From Bremerella volcania (GTDB taxonomy: Bacteria > Planctomycetota > Planctomycetia > Pirellulales > Pirellulaceae): a stretch of DNA of 64,000 bases. Shown here piece by piece: positions 8,907 to 17,634 of the stretch. Location of the stretch: positions 1,612,001 through 1,676,000 of the forward strand of contig NZ_CP036289.1 of NCBI RefSeq assembly GCF_007748115.1, in the 5' to 3' direction. How positions within the stretch are numbered: the stretch's first letter is position 1; each line of letters begins with the position of its first letter. The notes under the pieces are model-generated. The model had not been told where the DNA came from. It made no database searches and worked only from the letters and a program-made list of their open reading frames with translations. The translations under genes and the position numbers were made by a program.

Positions 8907-9974
8907 ATGGCTGATGTCCAACAAGTCATCAAAGCCCTTGAAGGTATCAAAGACCCTTATTGCGGTCGTTCGATCACCACCACCGACCAGGTCAAAGAAG
9001 TCGACGTCAACGGCACGACGGCATCGTTCATTCTAGAGTTGACCACGCATAGTGCTCCGCTGTGGGAAGAAACGAAAGAGCGGGTCAAACAACACGTGCT
9101 GAAAGAGGTGCCTGAGCTGAAGGAAGTGAACGTTCAATTGCGGGAGCATCAGCGCAAGATCGAACCGATCGGTCAGATTGGTTTAACGGCACGCAGCGTG
9201 ATTGCGGTCGGTTCCGGCAAAGGGGGCGTTGGCAAAAGCACCGTTGCATCGTGCCTGGCGTACGCTTTGAAGAAGTCGGGCGCGAAGGTTGGCTTGATGG
9301 ATGCCGACATCTACGGACCTAGCATTCCGCATCTGTTGGGCGTTGGTGGTCGTCCGGAGGTAATCGAGAAACGAATCCAACCAAAAGAAGTCGACGGGAT
9401 GAAGGTCATCTCGATGGGCTTGATCGTGGAGCCGGGAGAAGCGGTGATCTGGCGCGGTCCAATGCTGCACGGCGCGGTCACGCAGTTTCTACGCGATACC
9501 GATTGGGGACCGCTCGATTACTTGATCATCGATATGCCACCAGGCACCGGTGACATTGCTTTAACGCTCAGCCAGTTGTTGCCGCTGACCGGCAGCGTGG
9601 TGGTTTGCACGCCGCAAGAGGTTGCCTTGTTGGATGCGATCAAAGCGGTGGCCATGTTCCGGAAGGTGAAGATCCCGGTGCTGGGGATGGTCGAGAACAT
9701 GAGCGGCTTCGTCTGCCCCGACACCGGCAAGCAGTGGGACATCTTCGGACGTGGTGGTGCCCAGCGGAAAGCGCAGGAACTGGACGTCCCATTCCTGGGC
9801 GACGTGCCGATTACGATGTCGATTCGCCAGCAGGGGGACGCCGGAAAGACGAGTGACGTCCTGCAGAATGAAGTCACCGCCCCGAGGTTCGAGCAGCTGG
9901 CCTATAACCTGGTCAAGCAGTTGGCCGATTCGGCCGCCGAAAAGCCGCCGATCCCTTCGCTAACTGTATTGTAG
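8907..9974 (+). CDS. mrp: Mrp/ApbC family iron-sulfur cluster carrier ATPase
   Basis: A 355-residue P-loop ATPase that carries or inserts Fe-S clusters. The N-terminal DUF59/MIP18-like domain spans residues 1-90 (VIKALEGIKDPYCGRSI). The deviant Walker A motif GSGKGGVGKSTVAS follows at about 101-114, then MDADIYGPSIPHLLG, IIDMPPGTGD (Walker B region) and ENMSGFVCPDTGKQWDIFG. In that last motif the second Cys of the usual CxxC is Thr, as in some Mrp proteins. The start at 8907 has GAAGGAGAG 8 bases upstream and gives the usual N-terminus. Confidence 0.94.
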   Translation: MADVQQVIKALEGIKDPYCGRSITTTDQVKEVDVNGTTASFILELTTHSAPLWEETKERVKQHVLKEVPELKEVNVQLREHQRKIEPIGQIGLTARSVIAVGSGKGGVGKSTVASCLAYALKKSGAKVGLMDADIYGPSIPHLLGVGGRPEVIEKRIQPKEVDGMKVISMGLIVEPGEAVIWRGPMLHGAVTQFLRDTDWGPLDYLIIDMPPGTGDIALTLSQLLPLTGSVVVCTPQEVALLDAIKAVAMFRKVKIPVLGMVENMSGFVCPDTGKQWDIFGRGGAQRKAQELDVPFLGDVPITMSIRQQGDAGKTSDVLQNEVTAPRFEQLAYNLVKQLADSAAEKPPIPSLTVL

Positions 9975-9988
9975 ACAAGGGTTTTAGT

Positions 9989-10087
9989 CCCCTCTCCCTT
10001 TCCAAGGAAGAGGGCTGGTGTGAGGGTTGGAAAGCCGGTACCCGCTTCGCTCCTCACCCTAACTCTTTCCCCCAAGGGGCGAGGGCA
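9989..10087. repeat. Composite palindromic repeat, copy D
   Basis: Left arm 9989-10025 and right arm 10052-10087 mirror each other, with a 26-base spacer starting TTGGAAAGCCGGTACC. Layout and words match copy A at 448-546. Confidence 0.85.
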
Positions 10088-10113
10088 CTAGAGAGTGATC
10101 GCAAGAAAATATT

Positions 10114-10144
10114 AGAGCCGTCTTCTAAATTAGAAAACGGCTCT
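10114..10144 (-). terminator. Terminator of the histone-like gene
   Basis: AGAGCCGT (10114-10121) pairs with ACGGCTCT (10137-10144); the stem continues through one mismatch with TTCTA/TAGAA around AAT. On the minus strand it is followed by AATATTTTCTT, a U-rich tail, about 75 bases after the histone-like stop. On the plus strand the tail is not U-rich. Confidence 0.75.
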
Positions 10145-10217
10145 GTCTCGTTGTGATCTTGCTGAGGGAAAAGTTGGACGACCGTGGTCCTACTTTTCTT
10201 TGAAGCGAGTCTTGCGA

Positions 10218-10472
10218 CTACTTCTTCTTGGCAGTCTTCTTCTTGACGGTCTTCTTAGCGGCCTTCTTGGGGGCAGCCTTCTTCACGGTCTTCTTCTTGA
10301 CGGTCTTCTTGGCGGCCTTCTTAGGAGCAGCCTTCTTGACGGTCTTCTTGGCAGCCTTCTTAGGAGCAGCCTTCTTGACGGTCTTCTTCTTGACGGTCTT
10401 CTTGGCAGCCTTCTTAGGTGCTGCTTTCTTCTTCGGTGCCGCCTTCTTCACAGTTTTCTTCTTTGTGGCCAC
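10218..10472 (-). CDS. Lysine-rich histone H1-like protein
   Basis: An 84-residue protein made almost only of Lys, Ala, Pro, Thr and Val. It is built from repeats of the type KKTVKKAAPKKAA, with variants KKKTVKKAAPKK, from residue 4 to the end. This resembles histone H1-like and AlgP-like tails that bind DNA through charge, fitting the compact nucleoid of planctomycetes. The start is GTG at 10470-10472 with GGAGGA 7 bases upstream. DNA-level repetition (GGTCTTCTTGGC units on the plus strand) makes the gene prone to copy-number change and creates long leucine-rich false frames on the other strand. Confidence 0.85.
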   Translation of the reverse strand: MATKKKTVKKAAPKKKAAPKKAAKKTVKKKTVKKAAPKKAAKKTVKKAAPKKAAKKTVKKKTVKKAAPKKAAKKTVKKKTAKKK

Positions 10473-10823
10473 TTAAACGTCCTCCGTAAGATCACGTTGC
10501 GGTGCGCTTGGTCATGAAACAGAAGTCGAACCGATCGAACTTGTTCATCACTTCGCGACGATGCAACAAACTTAAAAATCTAGCCGGGCGCCCTGTGGGC
10601 AGTGCAGCTTCCGATGCAGCCCGGTGCCTTTAATAAGGCCATTCACAAAAGAAGCTGAGGTAAGTTGTACGTATATTCGTTTTTTTTGCAACACGTTTTC
10701 CACATCTCAAAGCATGCATCTTGAAAGTTCTTTGAGAAAAAATGGCGATCGCGTCAAGAAGAACAACGCGCGCTAAGAGTGATCGTTGGTAACAACAACG
10801 CGATAGCGCGTCGCGCAGCGCGC
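10473..10823. other. 350-base intergenic stretch upstream of the histone-like gene
   Basis: No gene is convincing here. It holds the structured element at 10572-10624, a hairpin GCCTT-TAAT-AAGGC at 10626-10639, a T8 tract near 10680, and a stretch rich in GCGC words (10798-10840) next to the SGNH stop codon. The histone-like promoter should lie here on the minus strand, but I cannot pick one out. Confidence 0.5.
10572..10624 (-). terminator. Three-way-junction hairpin followed by a U tract
   Basis: Outer stem CCGGGC (10584-10589) with GCCCGG (10619-10624) encloses two directly abutting hairpins, GCCC-TGT-GGGC (10590-10600) and TGCA-N8-TGCA (10603-10618). On the minus strand the fold is followed by CTAGATTTTTAAG. 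It could end the M50/SGNH operon transcript or act as an attenuator in the leader of the histone-like gene, whose start lies 100 bases farther along. Confidence 0.55.
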
Positions 10824-11621
10824 TTAGTAAAGCGCGACGGTCAAGTGTTCGCCGCGCTGAATCACCGGCTGCGTTTTCGATTGCTCGCGTCCAAAGAGAG
10901 TGCGCTTGTGAGGGCGCGTCATCCAATGCTTCATCTCGTGAAAGAAGTTCGATCGCACGCGCGTGTAATCGAACGAGGAATGCCCCAATGCGGTAAGAAT
11001 AGTGTGCCAAACTTCAGGCCGTTTGCGCGACTTCCAATGAATCGGGTCAAAGCCATACCACTCGGGTTTTTGCGGGATAAACGTGATGTCGTCCTCTTTG
11101 CCGAACGCTTGCAGACGCAGGTCTAAGTCTTCGGCACGCTGCTGCACCGTGCTTAGCTCTAACGTCGAACCGGGGAACATCAACGTGCGTAGTGCGCGGA
11201 ATTTATAGGGGGCTAAATTTCGAACGCCAGCCAATGGAATTCCGGTGATCGCAATCGGCCCTGCGGTAAGTCGCAATCGAATGATGCACTGCTCTAACCA
11301 ATCGATAATTTGATCGACGGTGCGACTGTAGAGAAGGTCGTTGCCGATGTCGGTGATGACGCAACTTGTCTTGGCGAAGTTTGCCCCGCTTTCCAAAGTA
11401 GGCCAAAGTTCACTTTCTAAAATTCCTGGAAGTCTTCGAAAAAGAAATTTGGATTGGGTGCCGTAAGAGCGTCCACGACCGATCGCGGCGTAGACTTCCA
11501 GCGGCTTGGCAATCATTTGCGGAGCAACGTTGAGCAGTACTTCCAAGCTCTTCGCCACGTTGCTTGCGCCGAGCACAATCAAACGATGTCGTTCGCGTTG
11601 TTCGCTGGCTTCGCTTACCAA
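10824..11621 (-). CDS. SGNH/GDSL-like hydrolase
   Basis: A 265-residue protein with the blocks of an SGNH hydrolase: RLIVLGASNVAKSL (block I, Ser of the GxS motif near residue 20), TDIGNDLLYS (block III Gly-Asn-Asp) and WYGFDPIHWKSR (block V DxxH). No signal peptide is visible, so it is probably cytoplasmic. The substrate is unknown. Its ATG overlaps the last 7 bases of the M50 protease gene upstream, so the two are translationally coupled. The C-terminal 45 residues are basic and not part of the core fold. Confidence 0.72.
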   Translation of the reverse strand: MVSEASEQRERHRLIVLGASNVAKSLEVLLNVAPQMIAKPLEVYAAIGRGRSYGTQSKFLFRRLPGILESELWPTLESGANFAKTSCVITDIGNDLLYSRTVDQIIDWLEQCIIRLRLTAGPIAITGIPLAGVRNLAPYKFRALRTLMFPGSTLELSTVQQRAEDLDLRLQAFGKEDDITFIPQKPEWYGFDPIHWKSRKRPEVWHTILTALGHSSFDYTRVRSNFFHEMKHWMTRPHKRTLFGREQSKTQPVIQRGEHLTVALY

Positions 11622-12400
11622 GGGTTGCCTCCGGTTCGATTGGGTCCGCTCATGTCCTGATAGTTTTGAATGGCCATGAACGCAAAGAAGATCGGAATGA
11701 AGCGGCTACCACTTTGAAAACCCCACAGCGCCATTCCAATGGCGCAAATCAGGGAAAGGATCAGCGAGTTGCGAATGGCCATCCCGCCGTCCGCCATTTG
11801 AAACAGTTCGCGAGAAATCTTGCCTCCATCCAGCGGCCATATTGGCAGCAGGTTGACCAGGCCCCAGAAGATGTTGATGTACAGCATCTGCATTAAAAGA
11901 GTCGTCACGTAGGGATATTGGGCCAATCGTTCGCCGGGGATCAACATGTATCCGTTGGGAATTAAGGTCTCGCCAAAGGTGAATACCTCAAAATGAGCAA
12001 TTCCCGTGCCCCACGTCACCGCCACGATCAGTCCTGCCAGCAGGAAGCCTGCCCCGGGGCCGGCCAGGCTGATGATGATTTGCGTCCACTGGTTTCGCCT
12101 CCCCCGCCCAGGACCGAAGTTTGATTGAACATGCGGGTTATGGATGGCCAATCCACCAAAAGAGTAAAGCACGACACTGGGGGACCAGCCGTACCATTGA
12201 ATGACCAATGCGTGTCCCATCTCGTGCACCAGGATGGAAACGAAGACCGCCGCGACCCATAAAAGGACTGTCTTGGGATCTCCTCCGTTGAATCCCATCA
12301 GCAGCGAGACCAACCAAAACAACGGATGGACGCGGATGGGGACGTTGAACAACGAGAAGTGGAGATCGTAGGGAGTTTGATTCGGTTCGGTCAGGAACAT
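11615..12400 (-). CDS. M50-family intramembrane metalloprotease (site-2 protease-like)
   Basis: A 261-residue multi-pass membrane protein. The zinc motif HEMGH (about residues 59-63, in SILVHEMGHALVIQWYGW) lies in a membrane helix, and the second zinc ligand is in NLLPIWPLDGGKI (about 189-201), as in the S2P/SpoIVFB group. Neither PDZ nor CBS domains are present, so it is a minimal core enzyme. Substrates are unknown; family members release membrane-bound anti-sigma factors or transcription factors. It overlaps the downstream SGNH hydrolase gene by 7 bases. Confidence 0.88.
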   Translation of the reverse strand: MFLTEPNQTPYDLHFSLFNVPIRVHPLFWLVSLLMGFNGGDPKTVLLWVAAVFVSILVHEMGHALVIQWYGWSPSVVLYSFGGLAIHNPHVQSNFGPGRGRRNQWTQIIISLAGPGAGFLLAGLIVAVTWGTGIAHFEVFTFGETLIPNGYMLIPGERLAQYPYVTTLLMQMLYINIFWGLVNLLPIWPLDGGKISRELFQMADGGMAIRNSLILSLICAIGMALWGFQSGSRFIPIFFAFMAIQNYQDMSGPNRTGGNPW

Positions 12401-12532
12401 ACGGCGATGTTTCTTCTTCGCGGGGGAACTGGTCCATCGTCGCTTAATGACTTACGCGTCAAAGGGCGCCGATGGGGATCATGATTTGGGCATCTTAACG
12501 TTTTTCGTTTGTCCAATTGAATGCTGACCCAC

Positions 12533-12570
12533 AAAAAAAGCCAGGCCGCGAATTCACTTCGCGACCTGGC
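12533..12570 (-). terminator. Rho-independent terminator of the DUF1080 gene
   Basis: GCCAGG-C-CGCGAA and TTCGCG-A-CCTGGC (12540-12570) pair with a single mismatch around a 5-base loop. On the minus strand seven T residues follow (12533-12539). It lies 35 bases after the stop at 12605. Confidence 0.9.
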
Positions 12571-12604
12571 CTGGTGGGTCGTTGCGTCTGAGAGGCAATC
12601 GAAA

Positions 12605-13303
12605 CTAGTCTTCCAGTTCGAGGATCTTCACATTGCGCCACTTGATCTGCTTGCCGACTTTCTTTTCGTCGCCACCCACGCCATGCACTTGCAGGGCAAT
12701 GAAACCTTCCGAGGTCATGTCGTCGGTCAGGTCGGCGGCAGGCACGCCGTTGATCCAAGTCTTGATCGAGTCGCCGCGGCATTCGATGCGGTACTTATTC
12801 CATTCGTTTTGCTTGAAGGCCTTTTGGGCTTCGGGCTTGTCTTTCAGGTTGAACAACCAACCACGACGTCCTTCATCGTAGATGCCACCGCTCCAAGCGC
12901 GATCGGAAGGATCGATTTCGACCTGGTAACCATGCACGCGACCGGCAGCGACCTTCACTTCTTTGCCTGCGTCGGTCTTATAGGTCTTTGGTTCGTCGTA
13001 AACGTTGCTCCGAATCTGGATGCCGGAGTTGAGCAGCGGGTCGACCATGTATTCCACTTCCAGAATAAAGTCGCCGTACATCTTTTTCGTGCACAGGAAA
13101 CTGTTGGGGGTCTTAGGGACCGAAGTACCAATGATCACACCGTCTTCCACGGTGTACTTGGCCTCGCCGCCATTTTGAACCCAGCCATCCAGGTTTTCGC
13201 CGTTGAACAGCGGAACGAATTTCTCATCGTTCTCGGCAACCGCGGTCCCGGCGGCCAGAAGCATCAGGGTCAAGCAGGGGAGGGTGATCCAAAGTCGGTT
13301 CAT
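12605..13303 (-). CDS. Secreted DUF1080 protein (3-keto-disaccharide hydrolase-like)
   Basis: A 232-residue protein with a signal peptide (residues 1-23, cleavage near GTAVA-EN). The mature part is a jelly-roll of the DUF1080/3-keto-disaccharide hydrolase type, marked by FVPLFNGENLDGWVQNG at the start, FILEVEYMVDPLLNSGIQIR in the middle, the GYQVEIDPSDRAWSGGIYDE block and EWNKYRIECRGDSIKTWING. Planctomycetes have many such proteins for polysaccharide breakdown. AAGGA lies upstream of ATG 13303. It stands alone between divergent or unrelated genes and has its own terminator. Confidence 0.9.
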   Translation of the reverse strand: MNRLWITLPCLTLMLLAAGTAVAENDEKFVPLFNGENLDGWVQNGGEAKYTVEDGVIIGTSVPKTPNSFLCTKKMYGDFILEVEYMVDPLLNSGIQIRSNVYDEPKTYKTDAGKEVKVAAGRVHGYQVEIDPSDRAWSGGIYDEGRRGWLFNLKDKPEAQKAFKQNEWNKYRIECRGDSIKTWINGVPAADLTDDMTSEGFIALQVHGVGGDEKKVGKQIKWRNVKILELED

Positions 13304-13425
13304 GGGGGAAATTTCCTTACTGATCTTGTTGGGGATGTGCTTGGGATGAGGGTGCTAACCGAATTCAGAATAGTTGAGTTTCTGTGCGGTGTCCATCCCT
13401 TGGTTTTCGGGGTTATGGGCCGATC

Positions 13426-14826
13426 TCACAGCTCGGAATCGGTTTCCACGTCAGCATTTGTCTCCTCGGCTTTCTCAGGCAGGAAAAGGGAGACCACAAT
13501 GCAGCCGCCGATGCCTGCGATGGCCGAAGCAACCAGGATCCCTAGTTTGGCGTCATCGCGATGAATGGACTCTCGTCCGAAAGCGAGGTTGGTGATGAAC
13601 AACGACATCGTGAAGCCGATCCCACCCAGCCAGGACAAGCCGTACAGCATTCCCCACGAAACGTTGCGTGGCAGTTGGGCCCAGCCCAATTTCACGGCGA
13701 TCCAGCAGAACAGAGTCACCCCGATTTGTTTGCCCAACAGCAGCCCCAGCATCACGCCGATGGTGACGTTGTGCGTTAGTTTACTGACGATGTCCCCATC
13801 CAACGCAATGCCTGCGTTGGCGAGCGCGAAGACCGGCATGATGAAGAAGGTGAGCCAGTGGTGCAACGCGTTTTCAAATCGTTTGATCGGCGTTTGCGTC
13901 AATCGACTGGCGAGTTCGACGTCAGAAATCAGTGAATGCTTTTCTTTATTCTTTAGAACGTCTTCTTCTTCCTCGCGTTTCTCTTCAATGCGATTCAAGA
14001 GCATGCGTGTCGAGATGAGAAACTCGTCCGACTGAAGTCGCGGCCGTGCCGGAATGGTCAAAGCAGCCAGGACGCCCGCGATCGTCGGGTGAACGCCTGA
14101 CTTGAGGAAACAGAACCAAAGCAAAATGGAAAGAATGATGTAAGGTGCCGAGCGGCGTATGCCGGTGAAATTGCAGAAGGCCAACAGTCCGAAGAAGATG
14201 CCTGCCAACCCCAGCATCGTCCACGAGATGGATTCGGTATAGAAAAAGGCGATCACCAGCGACGCGCCGATGTCATCGACGATCGCAAACGCGGTGAGAA
14301 ACACTTTCGCCGAAAGAGGAACCCTTCTGCCCAGCAGCGAAAGGATACCGAGGCTGAACGCAATGTCGGTTGCCATTGGGATGCCCCAGCCATGCCTTCC
14401 TTCAGCGTTGAAGTTCAGAGCCAAGAAGAGAAGAGCCGGCGCGATCATGCCCCCGAGCGCGGCGACGGCCGGCAACGTGGCTTCTCGAACTTTGGAAAGC
14501 TCGCCAACAAGAACTTCCCGCTTGATCTCCAAGCCGACCACGAAGAAGAAGATCGCCATCAGCGCATCGTTGATGAAATGATGTACGTCGAGAACCAGAT
14601 GCGAGTTTCCCAGGCCGACATCGACCGGCGCGTTAAGGAATTCATGGTAATCGTGAGCCCACTCGCTGTTGGCCAGGTACAACGCAATCGCGGTGCAGAT
14701 CATCAGCAGCACGCCCCCCCAGGCAGCATCCGAGATGAGCCCTTCCAGCGGATAGATCAAGCGGCGAATGGGGCCGCGGGTCTTCCACATGAGGTAATAT
14801 TCTTGTTCTTGCGCCTTATCGTCCAT
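13426..14826 (-). CDS. nhaA: Na+/H+ antiporter NhaA
   Basis: Exchanges internal Na+ for external protons, for pH and salt homeostasis, which fits a marine planctomycete. The 466-residue protein has about 12 membrane helices. Key motifs: GLEIKREVLVGELS (loop after helix 2), PMATDIAFSLGILSLLG (Asp equivalent to E. coli D133) and AIVDDIGASLVIAFFY (Asp-Asp pair equivalent to D163-D164). It is longer than the E. coli enzyme (388) mainly through an N-terminal extension and a charged cytoplasmic loop RIEEKREEEEDVLKNKEKHS around residue 285-305, which may sense pH. Start ATG 14826. Confidence 0.95.
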   Translation of the reverse strand: MDDKAQEQEYYLMWKTRGPIRRLIYPLEGLISDAAWGGVLLMICTAIALYLANSEWAHDYHEFLNAPVDVGLGNSHLVLDVHHFINDALMAIFFFVVGLEIKREVLVGELSKVREATLPAVAALGGMIAPALLFLALNFNAEGRHGWGIPMATDIAFSLGILSLLGRRVPLSAKVFLTAFAIVDDIGASLVIAFFYTESISWTMLGLAGIFFGLLAFCNFTGIRRSAPYIILSILLWFCFLKSGVHPTIAGVLAALTIPARPRLQSDEFLISTRMLLNRIEEKREEEEDVLKNKEKHSLISDVELASRLTQTPIKRFENALHHWLTFFIMPVFALANAGIALDGDIVSKLTHNVTIGVMLGLLLGKQIGVTLFCWIAVKLGWAQLPRNVSWGMLYGLSWLGGIGFTMSLFITNLAFGRESIHRDDAKLGILVASAIAGIGGCIVVSLFLPEKAEETNADVETDSEL

Positions 14827-14989
14827 ATGACTGGCCTGATGAGAGTTCTTCGAGCAAAAGAGTCGTCGCGAAACTCAGCCTAGGGGACCGATCCGCTGCC
14901 GACAACTGGCTGTTTCTCGATTCCGGCTGTGCTATAGTGATCGGTCTTGCCGCAACTACTGTTCCCTTTTCCTACCTGGAGATATCTGC

Positions 14990-16561
14990 ATGATTTCGCA
15001 TTGGATGAAAAGTGGCACGCTTGCCACGTTATTCGCACTGCTTGTGGTTAGTTCCGTACAAGCGGAACTGGCTTTGCCGAACTTGTTCACCGATCACATG
15101 GTGCTGCAGCGCGACAAGCCCATCTTTATTTGGGGCTCGACCGACAAAGGCGCGGAAGTGACCGTCACGCTGGGTGATCAGAAGACGACCGTCACGGCCA
15201 ACGACAATGGTAAGTGGAAGGCCGAACTGAAGCCGCTGCCCGCTGGTGGTCCGCATGAAGTGGTTGTCCGGAGCGGGGACGCCGAAAAGGTGATCACTGA
15301 TGTTCTGGTTGGGGAAGTCTGGGTCTGCAGCGGCCAATCGAACATGCAGTGGGACGTGAATTCGTCGAACGATGCCGACCTCGAGAAGCTAACGGCCAAC
15401 TACCCACAGCTTCGCTTCATCAGCGTTCCTCAAGTCGGCACGCAAGAGCCGCAAGATAACTTCAATGGTAAATGGGAAGCCTGCACGCCGGATACGGTCG
15501 GCAACTTCTCGGCGGTGGGTTACTTCTTTGGACGTCAGCTTCAGCAAACTCTGAATGTGCCGGTCGGTTTGATCGACAATGCTTGGGGTGGTTCTTCCGC
15601 CGAAGCCTGGGTCGAGCGTGATCTACTCAAGAGCAGCGGCAAGTTCGACGAACTGTTGGCCCGCTGGGAAAAGACCGAAGCGACTTACAATCACGAGCAA
15701 GCGGTCCAGCAGTACAAGCAGAACCTGGAAGCTTGGAAAGAAAAGGCGGCCCAGGCAAAGAAGGAAGGCAAGCCACAGCCAGGCGGTCAGCCTCGTGCGC
15801 CACGTAACCCGCTGACCAATCAGCATCGTCCCGCGAACCTTTATAACGGCGTGTTGAATCCGATCATCGGTTATGGCATTCGTGGCGTCATCTGGTACCA
15901 GGGGGAATCGAACGCCGGTCGCGCGTATCAGTATCGTGACCTGTTCCCGCTGATGATTCAGAACTGGCGCGATAGGTGGGGCCAGGATGAATTTCCCTTC
16001 TATTGGGTTCAGCTGGCCGACTTCCTGCAGGAACGCGATCAGCCGGGCGACAGCGCTTGGGCCGAACTTCGCGAAGCACAGACGATGACCCTCGATAAGC
16101 TGCCCCATACCGGGCAGGCCGTGATCATCGACCTGGGTGAAGCGGAAGACATTCATCCCAAGAACAAGCAAGACGTCGCCAAGCGTTTGGCTCGCTTGGC
16201 ATTGGCGAACGAGTATGGCTACAAGATCATCAGCCAGAGCCCACGCTACAAGTCGATGAAGGTCGATGGTAATGCGATCGTGCTCGAGTTTGATACTTAC
16301 GGCAGCCAGCTCGACTATTTCGACACGCGTGCCCTGAAGGGCTTCACGATCGCCGGTGAAGACAAGAAGTTCGTGAACGCGAAAGCGGATATCGTCGATG
16401 GCACGCATGTTCGCGTTTCGAGTGATCAAGTGAAACAGCCGGTAGCCGTTCGCTACGCTTGGGGGGATAACCCGGTGGCGAACCTGCAGAACTCGCAAGG
16501 GCTGCCAGCCACTCCGTTCCGCACCGATGACTGGGATGGCGTCACGAAGAACTCGAAGTAA
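14990..16561 (+). CDS. Secreted sialate O-acetylesterase (SASA domain)
   Basis: A 523-residue exported esterase that removes acetyl groups from sialic acids or other sugars. A signal peptide covers residues 1-25 (cleavage near VQAEL). An N-terminal beta-sandwich ([20 protein letters not shown]) precedes the SGNH-type catalytic domain: [14 protein letters not shown] holds the catalytic Ser, [18 protein letters not shown] is block II/III, and [19 protein letters not shown] holds Asp/His. A Gln/Lys/Pro-rich insertion (about residues 245-280) separates them. GGAG precedes ATG 14990, and TATAGT at 14933 could be a -10 box. A terminator follows at 16593. Confidence 0.9.
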   Translation: MISHWMKSGTLATLFALLVVSSVQAELALPNLFTDHMVLQRDKPIFIWGSTDKGAEVTVTLGDQKTTVTANDNGKWKAELKPLPAGGPHEVVVRSGDAEKVITDVLVGEVWVCSGQSNMQWDVNSSNDADLEKLTANYPQLRFISVPQVGTQEPQDNFNGKWEACTPDTVGNFSAVGYFFGRQLQQTLNVPVGLIDNAWGGSSAEAWVERDLLKSSGKFDELLARWEKTEATYNHEQAVQQYKQNLEAWKEKAAQAKKEGKPQPGGQPRAPRNPLTNQHRPANLYNGVLNPIIGYGIRGVIWYQGESNAGRAYQYRDLFPLMIQNWRDRWGQDEFPFYWVQLADFLQERDQPGDSAWAELREAQTMTLDKLPHTGQAVIIDLGEAEDIHPKNKQDVAKRLARLALANEYGYKIISQSPRYKSMKVDGNAIVLEFDTYGSQLDYFDTRALKGFTIAGEDKKFVNAKADIVDGTHVRVSSDQVKQPVAVRYAWGDNPVANLQNSQGLPATPFRTDDWDGVTKNSK

Positions 16562-16592
16562 CCAAGATCCATCCAAGTGAAAGAATTTCGTT

Positions 16593-16632
16593 CAGGCCGC
16601 TGTGTTCCTACGCAGCGGCCTGATTCGTTTCT
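16593..16632 (+). terminator. Rho-independent terminator of the sialate esterase gene
   Basis: CAGGCCGCTG (16593-16602) pairs perfectly with CAGCGGCCTG (16613-16622); ATTCGTTTCT follows. The U-tract is interrupted, so strength is uncertain. Confidence 0.7.
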
Positions 16633-16721
16633 TGGATTGATCTTGGCTTGGCGCGCGCCTTGCAGATAATCGAAGGCATTGCCCATGCGCCATGCCTATT
16701 TGATTGAACGGAGAACGATCC

Positions 16722-17618
16722 ATGCTGCTATTTGCCCAGGCTGCTCCCGACGAGAAAGCACCCCAGGACGCGATTACCCGCCTTTCCGAGTTTTACACGG
16801 AAGCCTCGAACTTTGTATTTGAACAGGGACCGATCTGGATCACCAACGTGGTGGCGGCGATTGTGGTTCTCTTTCTGGGGTGGGTTGCCGCGCGTGTCTT
16901 TCGCAGCTTGTTCAATCGAGGTCTGAAGCGAAGCCGCATCGATGACACCCTCTCAGGCTTCCTGTCGAACATCGCATACGCCCTGATGATCGGGCTGGTG
17001 GTGATCGCGGCGCTCAATCAACTAGGGATCAATACCACGTCCCTGGCGGCGGTGGTGGGTGCCGCGGGGCTCGCCATTGGTCTGGCGCTACAAAATTCGC
17101 TGTCGAACTTTGCCTCAGGCATCATGCTGATTCTGTTCCGGCCGTTTGGCGTGGGGGACTTTGTCGAAGTGGGAGGAGCGACCGGGATCGTGCAGGAAGT
17201 GCACATCTTTCACACCGTGATGCGCACGATCGACAACAAGCGGGTGATCATCCCCAATGGCGAAATCACCAGTGACGTCATCACCAACTTTACCGGCCAT
17301 GCGACACGCATGGTCGATTTAGAAATCGGTTGCGGCTACAACGACGACATTCGCGCCGTGAAGCAGCTGTTTATCGAGATTCTGGAAGCGGACGAGCGCA
17401 TCTTGAAGGACCCGGCGATCGAAGTGCGTGTGTTCGAACTGGGGGATAGCGCGATCATCTTTAAGGTTCGCGGCTGGGTGGTGACGTCCGACTGGTGGGC
17501 AACACGATGCGATCTTGTGGAAGAGATCAAGGTTCGCATGGACGAGCGAGGATTTCATATTCCTTTCCCGCAACGCGATGTGCATCTGTTTCAGGAAACG
17601 GAAAAGCAACCCGCTTAG
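16722..17618 (+). CDS. Small-conductance mechanosensitive channel, MscS family
   Basis: A 298-residue channel that releases solutes on hypo-osmotic shock. Membrane helices: about residues 38-58 (ITNVVAAIVVLFLGWVAARV), 82-104, and the pore helix TM3 in AAVVGAAGLAIGLALQNSLS (Gly/Ala-packed, about 112-131) followed by NFASGIMLILFRPFGVGDFV. The beta domain has IIPNGEITSDVITNFT, typical of MscS. Three membrane helices and the cytoplasmic cage make it a standard MscS, not a long MscK type. Start ATG 16722 has GGAG 11 bases upstream, preferred to an upstream TTG. A bidirectional terminator follows at 17815. Confidence 0.93.
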   Translation: MLLFAQAAPDEKAPQDAITRLSEFYTEASNFVFEQGPIWITNVVAAIVVLFLGWVAARVFRSLFNRGLKRSRIDDTLSGFLSNIAYALMIGLVVIAALNQLGINTTSLAAVVGAAGLAIGLALQNSLSNFASGIMLILFRPFGVGDFVEVGGATGIVQEVHIFHTVMRTIDNKRVIIPNGEITSDVITNFTGHATRMVDLEIGCGYNDDIRAVKQLFIEILEADERILKDPAIEVRVFELGDSAIIFKVRGWVVTSDWWATRCDLVEEIKVRMDERGFHIPFPQRDVHLFQETEKQPA

Positions 17619-17634
17619 GGCCTACTTAGGGTGC

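Noticed and set aside
10228-10472. CRISPR-like regular repetition
   Set aside because: The repeats are contiguous codon repeats within a gene, with no unique spacers; no CRISPR array or cas gene was seen in the window.
10200-10517. Leucine-rich plus-strand frames over the histone-like gene
   Set aside because: Their repeats are the complement of Lys/Ala codons; the minus-strand gene has a proper GGAGGA site and terminator.
12521-13564. Long plus-strand open frame of 347 codons
   Set aside because: It lies opposite the DUF1080 gene, which has a signal peptide, family motifs, a ribosome site and a terminator; the plus-strand translation has no recognisable features.
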